Notes: a model not told the origin generated them from the letters alone. A DNA stretch of 64,000 nt from Perlabentimonas gracilis (GCF_011174675.1 NZ_JAANIG010000011.1:1-64000); one strand, 5' to 3'; counted from the stretch's first letter, positions 23,364-32,860 are shown. Program-made: numbers and translations.

Positions 23364-25199
23364 TTGCAAACGGTAAGTACAGATAGACGATACATTATAA
23401 CGGGGATTATAGTTCTGATCTTCCTGATCATTATAGTTCGCCTTTTCCATTTGCAGGTTATTGAGCGTTCGTACCGAATGTCGGCAAGCAACAACGTGTT
23501 GCGATATATTACTCAGTATCCTGCTCGTGGTTTGCTGTACGATCGCAATGGTGAACTGCTGGTTCACAACAAGGCTGCTTACGACCTAATGGTTGTCCCT
23601 CGGCAGGTAACCCCTTTCGATACCACTGAGTTTTGCAACATTCTTGATATTCCGCGTGAACAGCTTGAGAACAGCCTGCGCGAAGCCCGTAAACATTCAT
23701 CATTCCGCCCCTCCCCCCTGATAAAACAACTTTCAGCCGAGAGCTACGCGGTGCTTCAGGAAAAACTCTTCAAATACCCAGGGTTTTATGTTCAGCCTCG
23801 TACCCTTAGGGCTTACCCCCGTGATGTGGCAGCTCACCTGTTGGGTTACGTTGGCGAAGTTGATGAGCGAATAATTAATAACAACCCCTACTACCGCATG
23901 GGCGACTACATTGGCATCAGCGGACTTGAACGAACCTACGAGGAGGAGCTAAGAGGCAAGAAGGGGGTAAACGTGTACCTAGTTGATGTTCACAACAGGA
24001 TAAAGGGCTCGTATGCCGATGGAAGATACGATACCACTGCTGTTTTGGGTAAGGATATAACTACAACAATTGATGTTTTCCTACAAGAGTACGGCGAGCA
24101 GCTGATGCAGAATAAGATTGGCGGAATAGTTGCGCTTGAACCATCAACAGGAGAGGTGCTGGCCATGGTGTCGAGCCCTACATACGATCCCGATTTGCTG
24201 GTAGGTCGACCTCGTACATCAAACTTTAGAATGCTCGAAAGGGATACTCTTAAGCCGCTATTTAACAGAGCCCTTATGGCGATGTACCCTCCGGGTTCCA
24301 CTTTTAAAATAGTTAATGCGCTAATTGGTTTGCAGGAGGGTGTGGTGATGCCCCAAACCAAGTATAGTTGCGATGGGGCATATAGAGTTGGCAGGGGAGT
24401 TGGGTGTAGGCACCATGTTTCGCCAACCGATCTTATACAATCCATTCAAGTGTCATGCAACACATACTACTGCCACGTGTTCCGCAATATTATCGACAAA
24501 CCAAGTCTCGGAGGGGTTGAGCAGGGTTTTACCGTTTGGAAAAACCATGTTGAGTCGTTTGGGTTTGGCAAACGTCTAAATATCGACCAGCCCAATGAGT
24601 TGGCAGGTATTGTGCCAAGTATAGAGTTTTACGATAGGTACTTTCGGAAGGGTGGCTGGAGTTCCCTTACAATCCTCTCTCTTGCCATTGGGCAGGGTGA
24701 ACTGGGTACTACACCATTGCAAATGGCTAATATGACAGCAGCCATAGCAAACCATGGGTATTTTTACACCCCTCATTTGCTAAAGGGTATAGCAGGCGAG
24801 GAACTTAAGCAACCTCGGTTTACCATACCACAGTACACTACGGTTGACTCGCTTTGGTTTAACTATGTGATTGATGGAATGGATATGGCGGTAAACGGAG
24901 GGCCTGGAAGTACTGCACGTGTGGCAGCCATACCTGGGATAACGGTTTGCGGTAAAACAGGAACATCTCAGAACCCACACGGTAATGATCACTCGGTTTT
25001 TGTGGCATTTGCTCCAAAGGATGATCCCCAGATTGCTATTGCCGTGTATGTAGAGAATGCCGGATTTGGGTCCACATGGGCTGCTCCCATTGCTAGCCTG
25101 ATGATTGAGAAGTACCTAACTGGCGAGGTTAAGCGAACTTGGCTTGAGCAGCGAATGCTTAATGCCGTATTACTCGATAGAAGTGAGAAGAAGCAGTAA
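23364..25199 (+). CDS. mrdA: Penicillin-binding protein 2 (elongation transpeptidase)
   Basis: PBP2 crosslinks peptidoglycan during cell elongation. A membrane anchor lies at about 10-29 (ITGIIVLIFLIIIVRLF) and a dimerisation domain at about 50-215. The transpeptidase domain has all three catalytic motifs: S312-TFK (PPGSTFK), S364-C-N366 and K531-TG. The start appears to be TTG at 23364; the ATG at 23350 hits a stop after three codons in another frame. 611 residues is typical for the Bacteroidota form. It overlaps the start of rodA, so synthesis of the transpeptidase and its glycosyltransferase partner is probably coupled. Confidence 0.96.
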   Translation: MQTVSTDRRYIITGIIVLIFLIIIVRLFHLQVIERSYRMSASNNVLRYITQYPARGLLYDRNGELLVHNKAAYDLMVVPRQVTPFDTTEFCNILDIPREQLENSLREARKHSSFRPSPLIKQLSAESYAVLQEKLFKYPGFYVQPRTLRAYPRDVAAHLLGYVGEVDERIINNNPYYRMGDYIGISGLERTYEEELRGKKGVNVYLVDVHNRIKGSYADGRYDTTAVLGKDITTTIDVFLQEYGEQLMQNKIGGIVALEPSTGEVLAMVSSPTYDPDLLVGRPRTSNFRMLERDTLKPLFNRALMAMYPPGSTFKIVNALIGLQEGVVMPQTKYSCDGAYRVGRGVGCRHHVSPTDLIQSIQVSCNTYYCHVFRNIIDKPSLGGVEQGFTVWKNHVESFGFGKRLNIDQPNELAGIVPSIEFYDRYFRKGGWSSLTILSLAIGQGELGTTPLQMANMTAAIANHGYFYTPHLLKGIAGEELKQPRFTIPQYTTVDSLWFNYVIDGMDMAVNGGPGSTARVAAIPGITVCGKTGTSQNPHGNDHSVFVAFAPKDDPQIAIAVYVENAGFGSTWAAPIASLMIEKYLTGEVKRTWLEQRMLNAVLLDRSEKKQ

Positions 25200-26598
25200 T
25201 ATATTCAAGTGGCTCGATTGGCCTACAGTGCTAATCTATCTGGCTCTAATGTTTTTGGGTTGGATAAATATCTATGCAGCTGTGTTTGCTGAGGATCATG
25301 CAAGTATCTTCGATGTTAGCCAGCGCTACGGCATGCAGCTAATTTGGATTGCTGCGGCGTTACTTATTGCAATTACTGTACTGGCCATTGATGCCAGGTT
25401 TTACCTGGTATTTGCAAATTACTTCTACGCGCTAATTCTTTTGGTGCTTGTGTTTGTCATATTCTTTGGTGTGGAGGTTAACGCATCCAAGTCGTGGATT
25501 CAACTTGGGGGGATCCGGATTCAACCAGCTGAATTTGCCAAGTTTGCCACGGTATTGGCCTTGGCAAAGTACATGAGTTCCTATGGTTTTAAGCTTAACT
25601 CCTTTAAGGCATATTTGAATTCGGTTCTAATTGTTTTGGTGCCAGTAGTATTGATTCTGCTTCAAAATGATGCTGGAACCGCTATGGTTTTTGCTTCGCT
25701 GGTATTTGTTTTTTATCGGGAGGGTATGCCTCACTGGGTGCTGGCTTTTTTTGCCTTTTTTGTTGCGTTGTTTATCCTAGAGCTCATATTTGATAGGCTA
25801 TTGATACTAGTGGGAGTAATCGTACTAACCATTGTGCTTTTTGCGGCCATCGGGAAACGGCTTAAGGATACGCTTCGGTTTGCCTTTGGCCTTTTCGGGA
25901 TGATTGCATTACTTTTTGGTACTTCCGAATTTCTTGACCTAAATATCTCGCCATATTACATAGTGCTTATCCCTGTTGCCATAACCATTCCTGTTGCAAT
26001 AGTTTACGCATACTTGAATAAGGTTAAGTACGTTTTCTTCTTGCTATTCTTTCTTATAAGTAGTACTGCTTTTAGTTTTAGCGTCGACTACATATTTCAT
26101 AATGTGCTAGATCATCATCATCGCGATAGAATTAACGATTTGCTTGGCATTGAGTCCGATCCACTGGGTTGGGGGTACAACGTTAACCAATCGAAGATTG
26201 CTATCGGCTCTGGCGGATTTTCGGGTAAAGGTTTTCTGCAAGGCACCCAAACCAAGTTCAACTTTGTGCCTGAGCAGAGTACCGACTTTATTTTTTGCAC
26301 TGTGGGAGAGGAGTGGGGGTTTGTTGGGACAACATTTGTGGTTATCCTATTTGTATCGCTCTTGCTGAGGCTTGTGAAAATGGCCGAGAGGCAAAAGGAA
26401 GCCTTCTCGAGAATTTATGGCTATGGGGTGATCTCAATTCTTTTCTTCCATATAGCAATTAATATTGCCATGACAATTGGCCTATTCCCCGTAATTGGTA
26501 TCCCGCTTCCGTTTTTCAGCTATGGGGGGTCTTCGTTGTGGTCATTCACCATTCTTCTCTTCATTTTCCTTAAGCTCGATAGCTCCCGCTTGGACTAA
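25183..26598 (+). CDS. rodA: Peptidoglycan glycosyltransferase RodA (SEDS)
   Basis: RodA polymerises glycan strands from lipid II together with PBP2. About ten membrane helices are visible. SEDS signatures include QLGGIRIQPAEFAKFATVLALAK near 107, where the QPAE block lies, GSGGFSGKGFLQGTQTKFNFVPEQSTDF in two conserved parts near 345 (IAIGSGG, then FVPEQSTDFIF), and LPFFSYGGSSL near 445. I chose GTG at 25183 (MRRSSNIFKWLDWP...), 17 bases inside mrdA, because the family N-terminus begins there; ATG at 25162 and TTG at 25144 are alternatives. Its 3' end overlaps the convergent ACP phosphodiesterase gene by 57 bases. Confidence 0.94.
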   Translation: MRRSSNIFKWLDWPTVLIYLALMFLGWINIYAAVFAEDHASIFDVSQRYGMQLIWIAAALLIAITVLAIDARFYLVFANYFYALILLVLVFVIFFGVEVNASKSWIQLGGIRIQPAEFAKFATVLALAKYMSSYGFKLNSFKAYLNSVLIVLVPVVLILLQNDAGTAMVFASLVFVFYREGMPHWVLAFFAFFVALFILELIFDRLLILVGVIVLTIVLFAAIGKRLKDTLRFAFGLFGMIALLFGTSEFLDLNISPYYIVLIPVAITIPVAIVYAYLNKVKYVFFLLFFLISSTAFSFSVDYIFHNVLDHHHRDRINDLLGIESDPLGWGYNVNQSKIAIGSGGFSGKGFLQGTQTKFNFVPEQSTDFIFCTVGEEWGFVGTTFVVILFVSLLLRLVKMAERQKEAFSRIYGYGVISILFFHIAINIAMTIGLFPVIGIPLPFFSYGGSSLWSFTILLFIFLKLDSSRLD

Positions 26599-27201
26599 CT
26601 CCTCTTTCCAACCTGCTGGAACGATGTTGTAATCAACCTTAACAAAATCGATCAGATCTGGGAAGAAGATCAGGAACTGGTCGCGAATGTATGAGTAGTG
26701 GTAGTTAAGCGTTTCAATAGCGAACTTGGTCTCGTCGGGGAGAGACGTAACTCTGCTCATAATTTGTAATGCACTTTCAACCCCCTCAACCTTATGGTAG
26801 CTGTAAAGCCTGTCGGTTTGAATTAGCAGGGGCAGTAGGTTCCGTACCGATTTGGGTAACTCTCTGTATCGGAGGGCCATTTGGTAGTAAAATTTTCGGG
26901 TAAATCCCCTAAGTGGGTATGGGGAGAATGTTCCCCAGTATCGCGCCAGAAAGTGGTCAAAAAACACATCAACCACAACTCCTGCATACTTTCTATACCC
27001 TTGTCGGAACAGCTGCCGTACCTCAAATGTGGCGGGGTGAGTATCGGTGTAAAAATCTATAGCACGATGCAAAAATATCCCTTTTTGCACACCATCGGGG
27101 TAGCGTCCGAGGGAGCGTCCCTTAACGAAATCTCCAATAAGGTTGCCCATCCTTATGTCTACATTGTCTCCCGATAGATATAAATGGGCTAAAAAATTCA
27201 T
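26542..27201 (-). CDS. Acyl carrier protein phosphodiesterase family protein (DUF479)
   Basis: The 219-residue protein begins MNFLAHLYLSGDNVDIRMGN, and GNLIGDFVKGRSLGRYPDGV, FLHRAIDFYTDTHP and VVDVFFDHFLARYW follow. The conserved Asp/His pattern is that of the HD-like ACP phosphodiesterase family (E. coli AcpH). The family removes the phosphopantetheine arm from acyl carrier protein. Length is slightly above AcpH (193). The last 57 bases lie inside rodA on the opposite strand, so the C-terminal residues (QAGAIELKENEEKNGE) are encoded antisense to the RodA C-terminus. Confidence 0.9.
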   Translation of the reverse strand: MNFLAHLYLSGDNVDIRMGNLIGDFVKGRSLGRYPDGVQKGIFLHRAIDFYTDTHPATFEVRQLFRQGYRKYAGVVVDVFFDHFLARYWGTFSPYPLRGFTRKFYYQMALRYRELPKSVRNLLPLLIQTDRLYSYHKVEGVESALQIMSRVTSLPDETKFAIETLNYHYSYIRDQFLIFFPDLIDFVKVDYNIVPAGWKEELVQAGAIELKENEEKNGE

Positions 27202-27312
27202 GCTGAGCTACGTTAAAGGGTTCCTAATTTCACAAATGGTTTGGGATGATAGTAAAATTTAAGCAAATATCAGTCCAAAGTTTGCTTTCCATTTATCATC
27301 AAAACAAAAAAA

Positions 27313-27336
27313 CACCCGAGCTGGTTTACTCGGGTG
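27313..27336 (-). terminator. Intrinsic terminator after sppA
   Basis: CACCCGAG at 27313-27320 pairs with CTCGGGTG at 27329-27336 around an 8-base loop. An A-run on the plus strand (27302-27312) gives a U-tract on the minus-strand transcript, ending sppA mRNA. T-rich sequence on the other side could also serve plus-strand transcripts. Confidence 0.8.
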
Positions 27337-27357
27337 CTTTTTTATAGATGAGAGCTA

Positions 27358-29127
27358 TTAGTATATTTCCACATCGTAGGGTAATCGGGCTTGTACGCCT
27401 CTGTTCTCCATTATGCTTTGTATGCGGCTGTACTGCTTGTAGGCAAAGCCAAACTCCTTTTCGAAAATTTTCATCTTGGCCGAACCGGTAAGTTCCTTTA
27501 GCAAGGCCTGGAATGGATCTTCCTGCTTGGGCAGTTCTGTTATCCTGTATTGCTCCAATTCAGCTCTCTCAGCAGCAATTTCGATGGCTCTTTCAAGTCC
27601 GCCAAACTCGTCAATTAGCTTAATGTCTAGGGCGTTAACTCCGCTCCATACGCGCCCCTGTCCAATCTCATCAACCTGCTCCACGGTTAGTTCCCTTCCA
27701 TCGGCAACGTGTCCAATAAATGTGGTGTAAACGTCCTCAATTCCAAGCTGAATAACAGCTCTTTCCTGGGCTGTAAGCGGACGGAATAGCGAACCAAGGT
27801 CTGAGCTCTTATTGGTTTTTACAACATCAATGTTAATCCCAAGCTTCTTGTTCATAACTTGCTGAATATTTGGAATCATGCCAAATACGCCAATTGACCC
27901 GGTAATGGTAGTCGGGTTAGCAATAATTACATCGGCAGGGGCTGCAATGTAGTACCCCCCAGATGCCGCCACATCGCCCATTGATACGATTACTGGTTTC
28001 ACCTCACGGGCAAGGCTCATCTCGCGCCAAATTAGTTCAGATGCTAGTGCACTGCCGCCGGGAGAGTTAACCCTAAGCACGATGGCTTTTATTGAGCTGT
28101 CGCGACGCGCCTCGCGAATGGCTCTGGCAAATCCTTCGCCACCAATTCCCCCTTCGGTTTGCTCGCCCATAGAAATCTCGCCAGAAGCATATACCACGGC
28201 AATCTTATCTTTAATTAGGCCTTTTTGCTTGCGGGGAGCAGGTACTTTGGCGTACTGCTCAATGCTAACGGAGTTAATATCCTTCTTGGGTTTGGTGTCT
28301 GTTAGCTCCTTCAGCATATCAATCACCTCATCTTTGTATAACAGGCTATCTATCATATTATGCTCAAGGGCTGCCTTAGCATTTCTGATGGTTAGGTTGT
28401 CGGCCCATTGGTTAAGGTCTTTCACCTCAAGTCCACGCTCCTTGGCAATACCTTCAACCCAGTGATCCCATATTGAGCCAAGGTAGGTCATGGTTTGCTC
28501 GCGATTTTCTGGGCTCATCTTATCGCTCATAAATGGTTCAACTGCCGATTTAAACTTACCATGGCGGAGTATTTGTGCTTCAACTCCAAGTTTTTCGAGA
28601 GCATTCTTAAAAAACATAATCTCGCTACGGAGTCCTACCCAGTCGATAGCTCCCTCGGGGTTTAGCATAACCTTGTCGGCTACCGAAGCAAAGTAGTAGC
28701 TGTTTTGGCTATACACGTTGCTGTAGCTAATAATAAACTTACCCGACTCCTTGAACTTGATTAGCGCATTGCGAATCTCTTCCACTGTAGCTGTCCCTGC
28801 GGGTATACTCTCGTTCTCAATGTAGATGCCTTTGATTTTTGGATCGTCGGCAGCATTTTTAATCGCCTTAAGGATATCGTTAAGGCCAATGGTGGTAACG
28901 GGTTTCATCGACATAAAGTCGAAATTTGCCATCGGGTTATTGCTCCCCCTGTCGGCAATCTCCTTGTTTAGTTTTAAAACTAGTAGGGAGTTTTCCTTAA
29001 CGTCAATTGGTTTGTCCGATTTCGACATCATGGCGCCAATAACGCCAAGGAAGATGAAGAAAGCAAGAAGTGAGGTGATTAGAACACCCACTACTGTAGC
29101 AAGTAAATACTTAAAGAAATCTTTCAT
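27358..29127 (-). CDS. sppA: Signal peptide peptidase SppA, 67K type
   Basis: SppA digests leftover signal peptides at the inner membrane. The protein (589 residues) has an N-terminal membrane anchor (about 5-30) and two tandem S49 domains. The catalytic lysine is in YFASVADKVMLNPEG near residue 170. The nucleophile serine is in LRVNSPGGSALASELIW near 357, with the MGDVAASGGYYIAAPAD motif after it. The frame runs open to 29436, but residues before MKDFFKYLLATVVG are low-complexity and unlike the family; the ATG at 29127 is the natural start. It is transcribed alone, divergent from folK, and ends at an intrinsic terminator. Confidence 0.94.
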   Translation of the reverse strand: MKDFFKYLLATVVGVLITSLLAFFIFLGVIGAMMSKSDKPIDVKENSLLVLKLNKEIADRGSNNPMANFDFMSMKPVTTIGLNDILKAIKNAADDPKIKGIYIENESIPAGTATVEEIRNALIKFKESGKFIISYSNVYSQNSYYFASVADKVMLNPEGAIDWVGLRSEIMFFKNALEKLGVEAQILRHGKFKSAVEPFMSDKMSPENREQTMTYLGSIWDHWVEGIAKERGLEVKDLNQWADNLTIRNAKAALEHNMIDSLLYKDEVIDMLKELTDTKPKKDINSVSIEQYAKVPAPRKQKGLIKDKIAVVYASGEISMGEQTEGGIGGEGFARAIREARRDSSIKAIVLRVNSPGGSALASELIWREMSLAREVKPVIVSMGDVAASGGYYIAAPADVIIANPTTITGSIGVFGMIPNIQQVMNKKLGINIDVVKTNKSSDLGSLFRPLTAQERAVIQLGIEDVYTTFIGHVADGRELTVEQVDEIGQGRVWSGVNALDIKLIDEFGGLERAIEIAAERAELEQYRITELPKQEDPFQALLKELTGSAKMKIFEKEFGFAYKQYSRIQSIMENRGVQARLPYDVEIY

Positions 29128-29254
29128 ATCGTCAGATTGGGTTAGGTTAATTTCTCTTGAAAATCGAAATAAAAGTATAAAAAATGTTGCACACTTGGCT
29201 TGATTTAATTGATATTTTAGCAAACTTTGCAGTTTCTTTTTAATATAGAAGGCT

Positions 29255-29800
29255 ATGGCAGATGTTTTAAGGTTGAACGAGGGTTGGCACCAAGCGTTTT
29301 TGTGCATTGGCGGTAACCTTGGCGATAGAGAGGATTTTCTTAAAAAATCCATTGAGCTTATCGAGAGTGAGGTTGGAGTTGTTTTGTCGAAATCGGATGT
29401 GTTCGAGTCGGAGGCATGGGGTTTTGAGCATAACACCCCATTTCTTAATCAGGTGCTTGAGGTGAAAACTACCCTATCGGCCCTTTGCTTGCTAGATGTT
29501 TGCCATAAAATTGAGGCGACCTTAGGACGCGATAGGTATACCACAGCCGAAAGTTACTCGGCTCGTACTGCTGATATAGACATTCTGTTTTACGATGAGT
29601 GCATATACACGCTACCACCTCTAATTGTACCCCATCCTAAGCTGCATGAGCGCAGGTTTGTACTTGAGCCGCTGGCTCAGATTGCACCTGAACTGATTCA
29701 CCCCCTGCAATGCAAAACCATTAAGATGCTTAAGGATGAGTGCAACGACGAAGGTAGAGTTTGGCTTTTCCAAAATGTTGTAAGTCCATCGGGGTATTAA
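29255..29800 (+). CDS. folK: 6-hydroxymethyl-7,8-dihydropterin pyrophosphokinase
   Basis: FolK pyrophosphorylates hydroxymethyldihydropterin in folate synthesis. In 181 residues the family motifs are present: IGGNLGDREDFL near 18, SEAWGFEHNTPFLNQV near 50, and the ATP/magnesium loop RTADIDILFYDE near 108, with VPHPKLHERRFVLEPLAQIAP after it. Length is 20 residues longer than E. coli HPPK, mostly at both ends. A strong bidirectional terminator follows within 30 bases. Confidence 0.95.
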   Translation: MADVLRLNEGWHQAFLCIGGNLGDREDFLKKSIELIESEVGVVLSKSDVFESEAWGFEHNTPFLNQVLEVKTTLSALCLLDVCHKIEATLGRDRYTTAESYSARTADIDILFYDECIYTLPPLIVPHPKLHERRFVLEPLAQIAPELIHPLQCKTIKMLKDECNDEGRVWLFQNVVSPSGY

Positions 29801-29826
29801 TACCGATTCCCATAATAGAATTCAAA

Positions 29827-29851
29827 ACGGAGCCTTGGGGAGGGGCTCCGT
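29827..29851. terminator. Bidirectional intrinsic terminator
   Basis: ACGGAGCC at 29827-29834 pairs with GGCTCCGT at 29844-29851 around a 9-base loop, followed by TTTTT on the plus strand and preceded by AAAA. It lies between the convergent folK and T9SS-cargo genes and can serve both. Confidence 0.85.
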
Positions 29852-29881
29852 TTTTATTTGATAATTTTTTTTGAATTGGGC

Positions 29882-30919
29882 TTATAGTTCAAGGATTCTT
29901 CGGCTAATTTCACTGCCCTCAACTTTAAGCTTCACAATATATGCACCTGGGTTTAGGCTTATATCTTTGGCCGAGAATTGGTAGTGCTTATCTCCAGCAG
30001 TTTCGGATCCATTATACAGTACCCTTACCAATTTTCCTGTTACATCGTAAACCGAAAGATTAACTTGCGTGTCGGTTGTAAGGTTAAACCTTATGTTTAC
30101 AAAATCATGGTAGGGGTTGGGGTAGGTCTCAAGGGAAGTGAGCGCCTCGTTACGATCAATGTTTAATGGGTTTGTAGCATCGCTCAGGGCAATGGGGTTG
30201 TATGCGGCTTGGTTCGATGTGAACGATCGGCCATCCTGATATAACGTGTTGGATTGTATTAGAACAAGAATTGGAAAGCGATGCCCATTTACATACCACC
30301 TATAGGTAATGGTCTCGATGTTGTAGCTCCTATTGTTAAGAATCTGCTCATACTTTTTTACTTCTTTTACCCTAAGTGCGTTCTCGTACACCATATTGCC
30401 TGGCAGCATTAAGGTTCCGTGTGCATCGCCTTCAACTGTATAGGTTCCTGAGATATCTCCAAGCTGTTTTTGTGCCGAGAAGTAGGTGGCGTTAAACGAA
30501 CCGTTGTAGGCACTTCCATACCTAAATGGGTAGCTCATTTTCACAAATGGCTTATCGTAAAGAATGTATGTATTGCCATTGGCAGACATAAATCCATGCT
30601 GCTCAATTGCTTTTTTTGTAGACTTAAAGAAGAAGCTGTTGCCAAACTCCTCCAGTCTAGCGTTCGATTCGGTGAAAATCCCCGATCCCTTTGATGTTGT
30701 GGGGTTGTCGAGAATGCCCACAAAATCATTGTTGAGTTTTAATTCGCGAAAATCCCATACCACATTCTTACCAGCAGCACCGGGCTCAACGAATGTGGTT
30801 ATTTTCATTTCGTTTATATGCTCGGCAACCAAACCATGGGTTTCGTAGCGTAGCACAGTTTGTGCATTTATTGCAATCGATAATGCTACGCAGACTAAGG
30901 TTAGGTAAAGTTTTTTCAT
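29882..30919 (-). CDS. Secreted protein with type IX secretion sorting domain (type A CTD)
   Basis: The 345-residue protein has a signal peptide (MKKLYLTLVCVALSIAINAQ) and a central region of unknown fold. The C-terminal type A sorting domain (about 265-345) shows LETYPNPYHDFVNIRF, LSVYDVTGKLVRVLYNG and LNPGAYIVKLKVEG, ending in RRILEL. This domain routes cargo through type IX secretion, after which it is usually removed and the cargo attached to the surface. The passenger (about 20-260) is beta-rich and matches no enzyme I recognise. PorQ in the same window shows that the organism encodes the matching machinery. Confidence 0.9.
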   Translation of the reverse strand: MKKLYLTLVCVALSIAINAQTVLRYETHGLVAEHINEMKITTFVEPGAAGKNVVWDFRELKLNNDFVGILDNPTTSKGSGIFTESNARLEEFGNSFFFKSTKKAIEQHGFMSANGNTYILYDKPFVKMSYPFRYGSAYNGSFNATYFSAQKQLGDISGTYTVEGDAHGTLMLPGNMVYENALRVKEVKKYEQILNNRSYNIETITYRWYVNGHRFPILVLIQSNTLYQDGRSFTSNQAAYNPIALSDATNPLNIDRNEALTSLETYPNPYHDFVNIRFNLTTDTQVNLSVYDVTGKLVRVLYNGSETAGDKHYQFSAKDISLNPGAYIVKLKVEGSEISRRILEL

Positions 30920-30989
30920 AATTGTTCAGTTTTGGGTTTCGAACATAAATATACATTACATTTTGCTCAAATTCAATAAGGCTAGTTGT

Positions 30990-31814
30990 TTAAAAACTTG
31001 CTCTTTTAGCTATAACTCTTGTTACGAAAATGAAAACTAAACAATACCCTATGGCCAATGTTGATGCTTGGAGCAATGGCATGGTCTCGGATATTAACCC
31101 TATGTCCTGGAGTGGATTAGTTGACCCTTGGGTTACCTGAAGCATATCGCCCATTGATATGCCAATAAAATCGGGCATAGGGGTTAGGTTGGCAATTACT
31201 TTGGCTGGCATAAACTTAACAGCCATATCGGGAATTATGGCTCTGATTATTGGCTCAATTGGGAAAAAGTAAAGGATAAACGATACTATGGAAAGTGCAG
31301 TGTTTTTGAATAGAAAGCCAAACAGCATTGCCAGCAGCATGTAGCCCAGCGATTGAAGGAATAGTACTGGTAGGAACCCTAACCCTTGGATAAAGTTTCC
31401 CATGTTAAGCCCCGAGGTTTTAACCATCCCCATAACCAATCCGCAGGCAAATACCAGTAGCATGGTGTAAATGGCAATTGATGCAAAAATAAATACCTTG
31501 CCGAGTAGTAGTTCTCCTCGCGAAAGGCCATCGATCAGCTGCTTACGAAATGTTTTGTAATGGAACTCGTTTGTTACCAGAATAATGGCCAGAATTCCTA
31601 ACAGAAGATTGAACCAGCTGGCTATCCAAGCTAGCGTATTCCATACGTGCGGAAACTGGAGGATTTTCTCGATGTAAACTCCTTGTATATTAATTCGCAA
31701 ACTTCCTGCAATTAGGATAACTGCAAGGAAAAGGGAGGCGTGCAGAATTATGATTGTCCTAAATGCTGGAGAGTACAGCGTTTTTATCTTTTCAATTTTA
31801 ACGATTGATTTCAT
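30990..31814 (-). CDS. ABC-2 type transporter permease
   Basis: The 274-residue inner-membrane protein has six predicted helices. One is near 23-43, one near 58-80, and clusters at about 105-135, 145-172, 180-200 and 248-268. After the first helix comes a soluble stretch with FHYKTFRKQLIDGLSRGELL, the usual ATPase-contact loop of ABC-2 permeases. It begins 14 bases after the upstream ATPase gene, so the two encode one exporter. The substrate is unknown. Confidence 0.85.
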   Translation of the reverse strand: MKSIVKIEKIKTLYSPAFRTIIILHASLFLAVILIAGSLRINIQGVYIEKILQFPHVWNTLAWIASWFNLLLGILAIILVTNEFHYKTFRKQLIDGLSRGELLLGKVFIFASIAIYTMLLVFACGLVMGMVKTSGLNMGNFIQGLGFLPVLFLQSLGYMLLAMLFGFLFKNTALSIVSFILYFFPIEPIIRAIIPDMAVKFMPAKVIANLTPMPDFIGISMGDMLQVTQGSTNPLQDIGLISETMPLLQASTLAIGYCLVFIFVTRVIAKRASF

Positions 31815-31828
31815 AGTGAATTTGGAGT

Positions 31829-32731
31829 TTAATCCTCATGTTCCTTCCTGATTAGCTCTAAAAACTGTGTTTCAAGGGTAGTCTTGTGCTCCATAATTCC
31901 GCTTGGCGGAACGCCCATGCTTACTAACCTAGCATTTACTTGTGCCGGCTTAATGGTTTCCGATAACGATACCGTTATGCTGTCGGGCTTTTTGTCAACA
32001 ATTTCCACCTCCGAAATGCTGTTGAGTGCGGTTGTCAGCATTTCCATGTCATCGGCAAAAATGGAGATGGTTTGCTTCTGAGTAAGCAGTTCGGCAACGC
32101 TCCCTTTGCTAATGATGTTGCCCTCCTTTAGAATCACAACATGGCTGCAAACCTTCTCCACTTCATCGAGGATATGGCTGGCCAGAATTATCGTTTTGCC
32201 CCTCTGCGATTGCTCAGTAATTATTCGGCGCACATCGGCAATCCCTTCGGGGTCGAGCCCATTGGTGGGTTCATCGAGTACAAGTACCTCTGGGTCGCCC
32301 AGTAGCGCGCTGGCTAGGGCAAGCCGCTGCTTCATGCCTAGCGACAGGGTGTAATACTTCGATTGGCTTCGGGTTAATAAACCAACCACTTGTAGCACGC
32401 TATCGATATCGTGAGCTCCGTTGCCCCGGGCAAGCGCAACCAGCTCAAGGTTTTGTTTTAGGTTTAGGTATGGGTAAAAGTAAGGAACTTCAATTAGCGA
32501 TCCTATCCTTTTGTTGGCCGTAAGGCCTGCGGCTAGGTTAAACCACGAGAAGGTTCCTTGCGATGGGTGCCTTATACCAAGAATTGTAGATAGGGTTGTG
32601 GTCTTTCCGCTCCCATTGGGGCCAAGTATGCCCACAACTTGTCCTTTTGCCACCTCAAACGAAATGTTCTCGATTGCTTTTGTGCTACCGAACCATTTGC
32701 TTAGGCCACTTACTGTAAGAATATTTTCCAC
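31829..32731 (-). CDS. ABC transporter ATP-binding protein
   Basis: The 300-residue cytoplasmic ATPase has Walker A GPNGSGKTTTLS near 38, the Q-loop region, signature LSLGMKQRLALASALLG near 132, Walker B VLVLDEPTNGLDPEG near 155 and the switch histidine in ILASHILDEVEKVCSH near 187. After about residue 215 comes a C-terminal extension found in DrrA/CcmA-like export ATPases. The start is GTG at 32731. It is followed by the ABC-2 permease gene 14 bases on. Confidence 0.93.
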   Translation of the reverse strand: MENILTVSGLSKWFGSTKAIENISFEVAKGQVVGILGPNGSGKTTTLSTILGIRHPSQGTFSWFNLAAGLTANKRIGSLIEVPYFYPYLNLKQNLELVALARGNGAHDIDSVLQVVGLLTRSQSKYYTLSLGMKQRLALASALLGDPEVLVLDEPTNGLDPEGIADVRRIITEQSQRGKTIILASHILDEVEKVCSHVVILKEGNIISKGSVAELLTQKQTISIFADDMEMLTTALNSISEVEIVDKKPDSITVSLSETIKPAQVNARLVSMGVPPSGIMEHKTTLETQFLELIRKEHED

Positions 32732-32813
32732 AGGCTATTTATGTTATGGTTGCTCAAATGCTAACTTTTTGAATGTAATATTATGAAAAAAAACTATACC
32801 ATACCCAACAAAA

Positions 32814-32839
32814 AAGGCCAAGGATTCAACCTCGGCCTT
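32814..32839 (-). terminator. Intrinsic terminator after recQ
   Basis: AAGGCCAAGG at 32814-32823 faces CCTCGGCCTT at 32830-32839 around ATTCAA. Read on the minus strand the one irregular position becomes a G-U pair, and the transcript then continues with U-rich sequence, so it fits recQ transcription best. Confidence 0.75.
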
Positions 32840-32860
32840 CGCTATAGATCTTCTAATCCC

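Noticed and set aside
28082-29203. Plus-strand frames opposite sppA (28082-28465, 28490-28696 and 28826-29203)
   Set aside because: They are shadows of the SppA coding sequence with no start context or domain.
29128-29436. Extended N-terminus of sppA
   Set aside because: The 103 extra residues are low-complexity and unlike the family; a membrane-anchor start at 29127 explains the gene.
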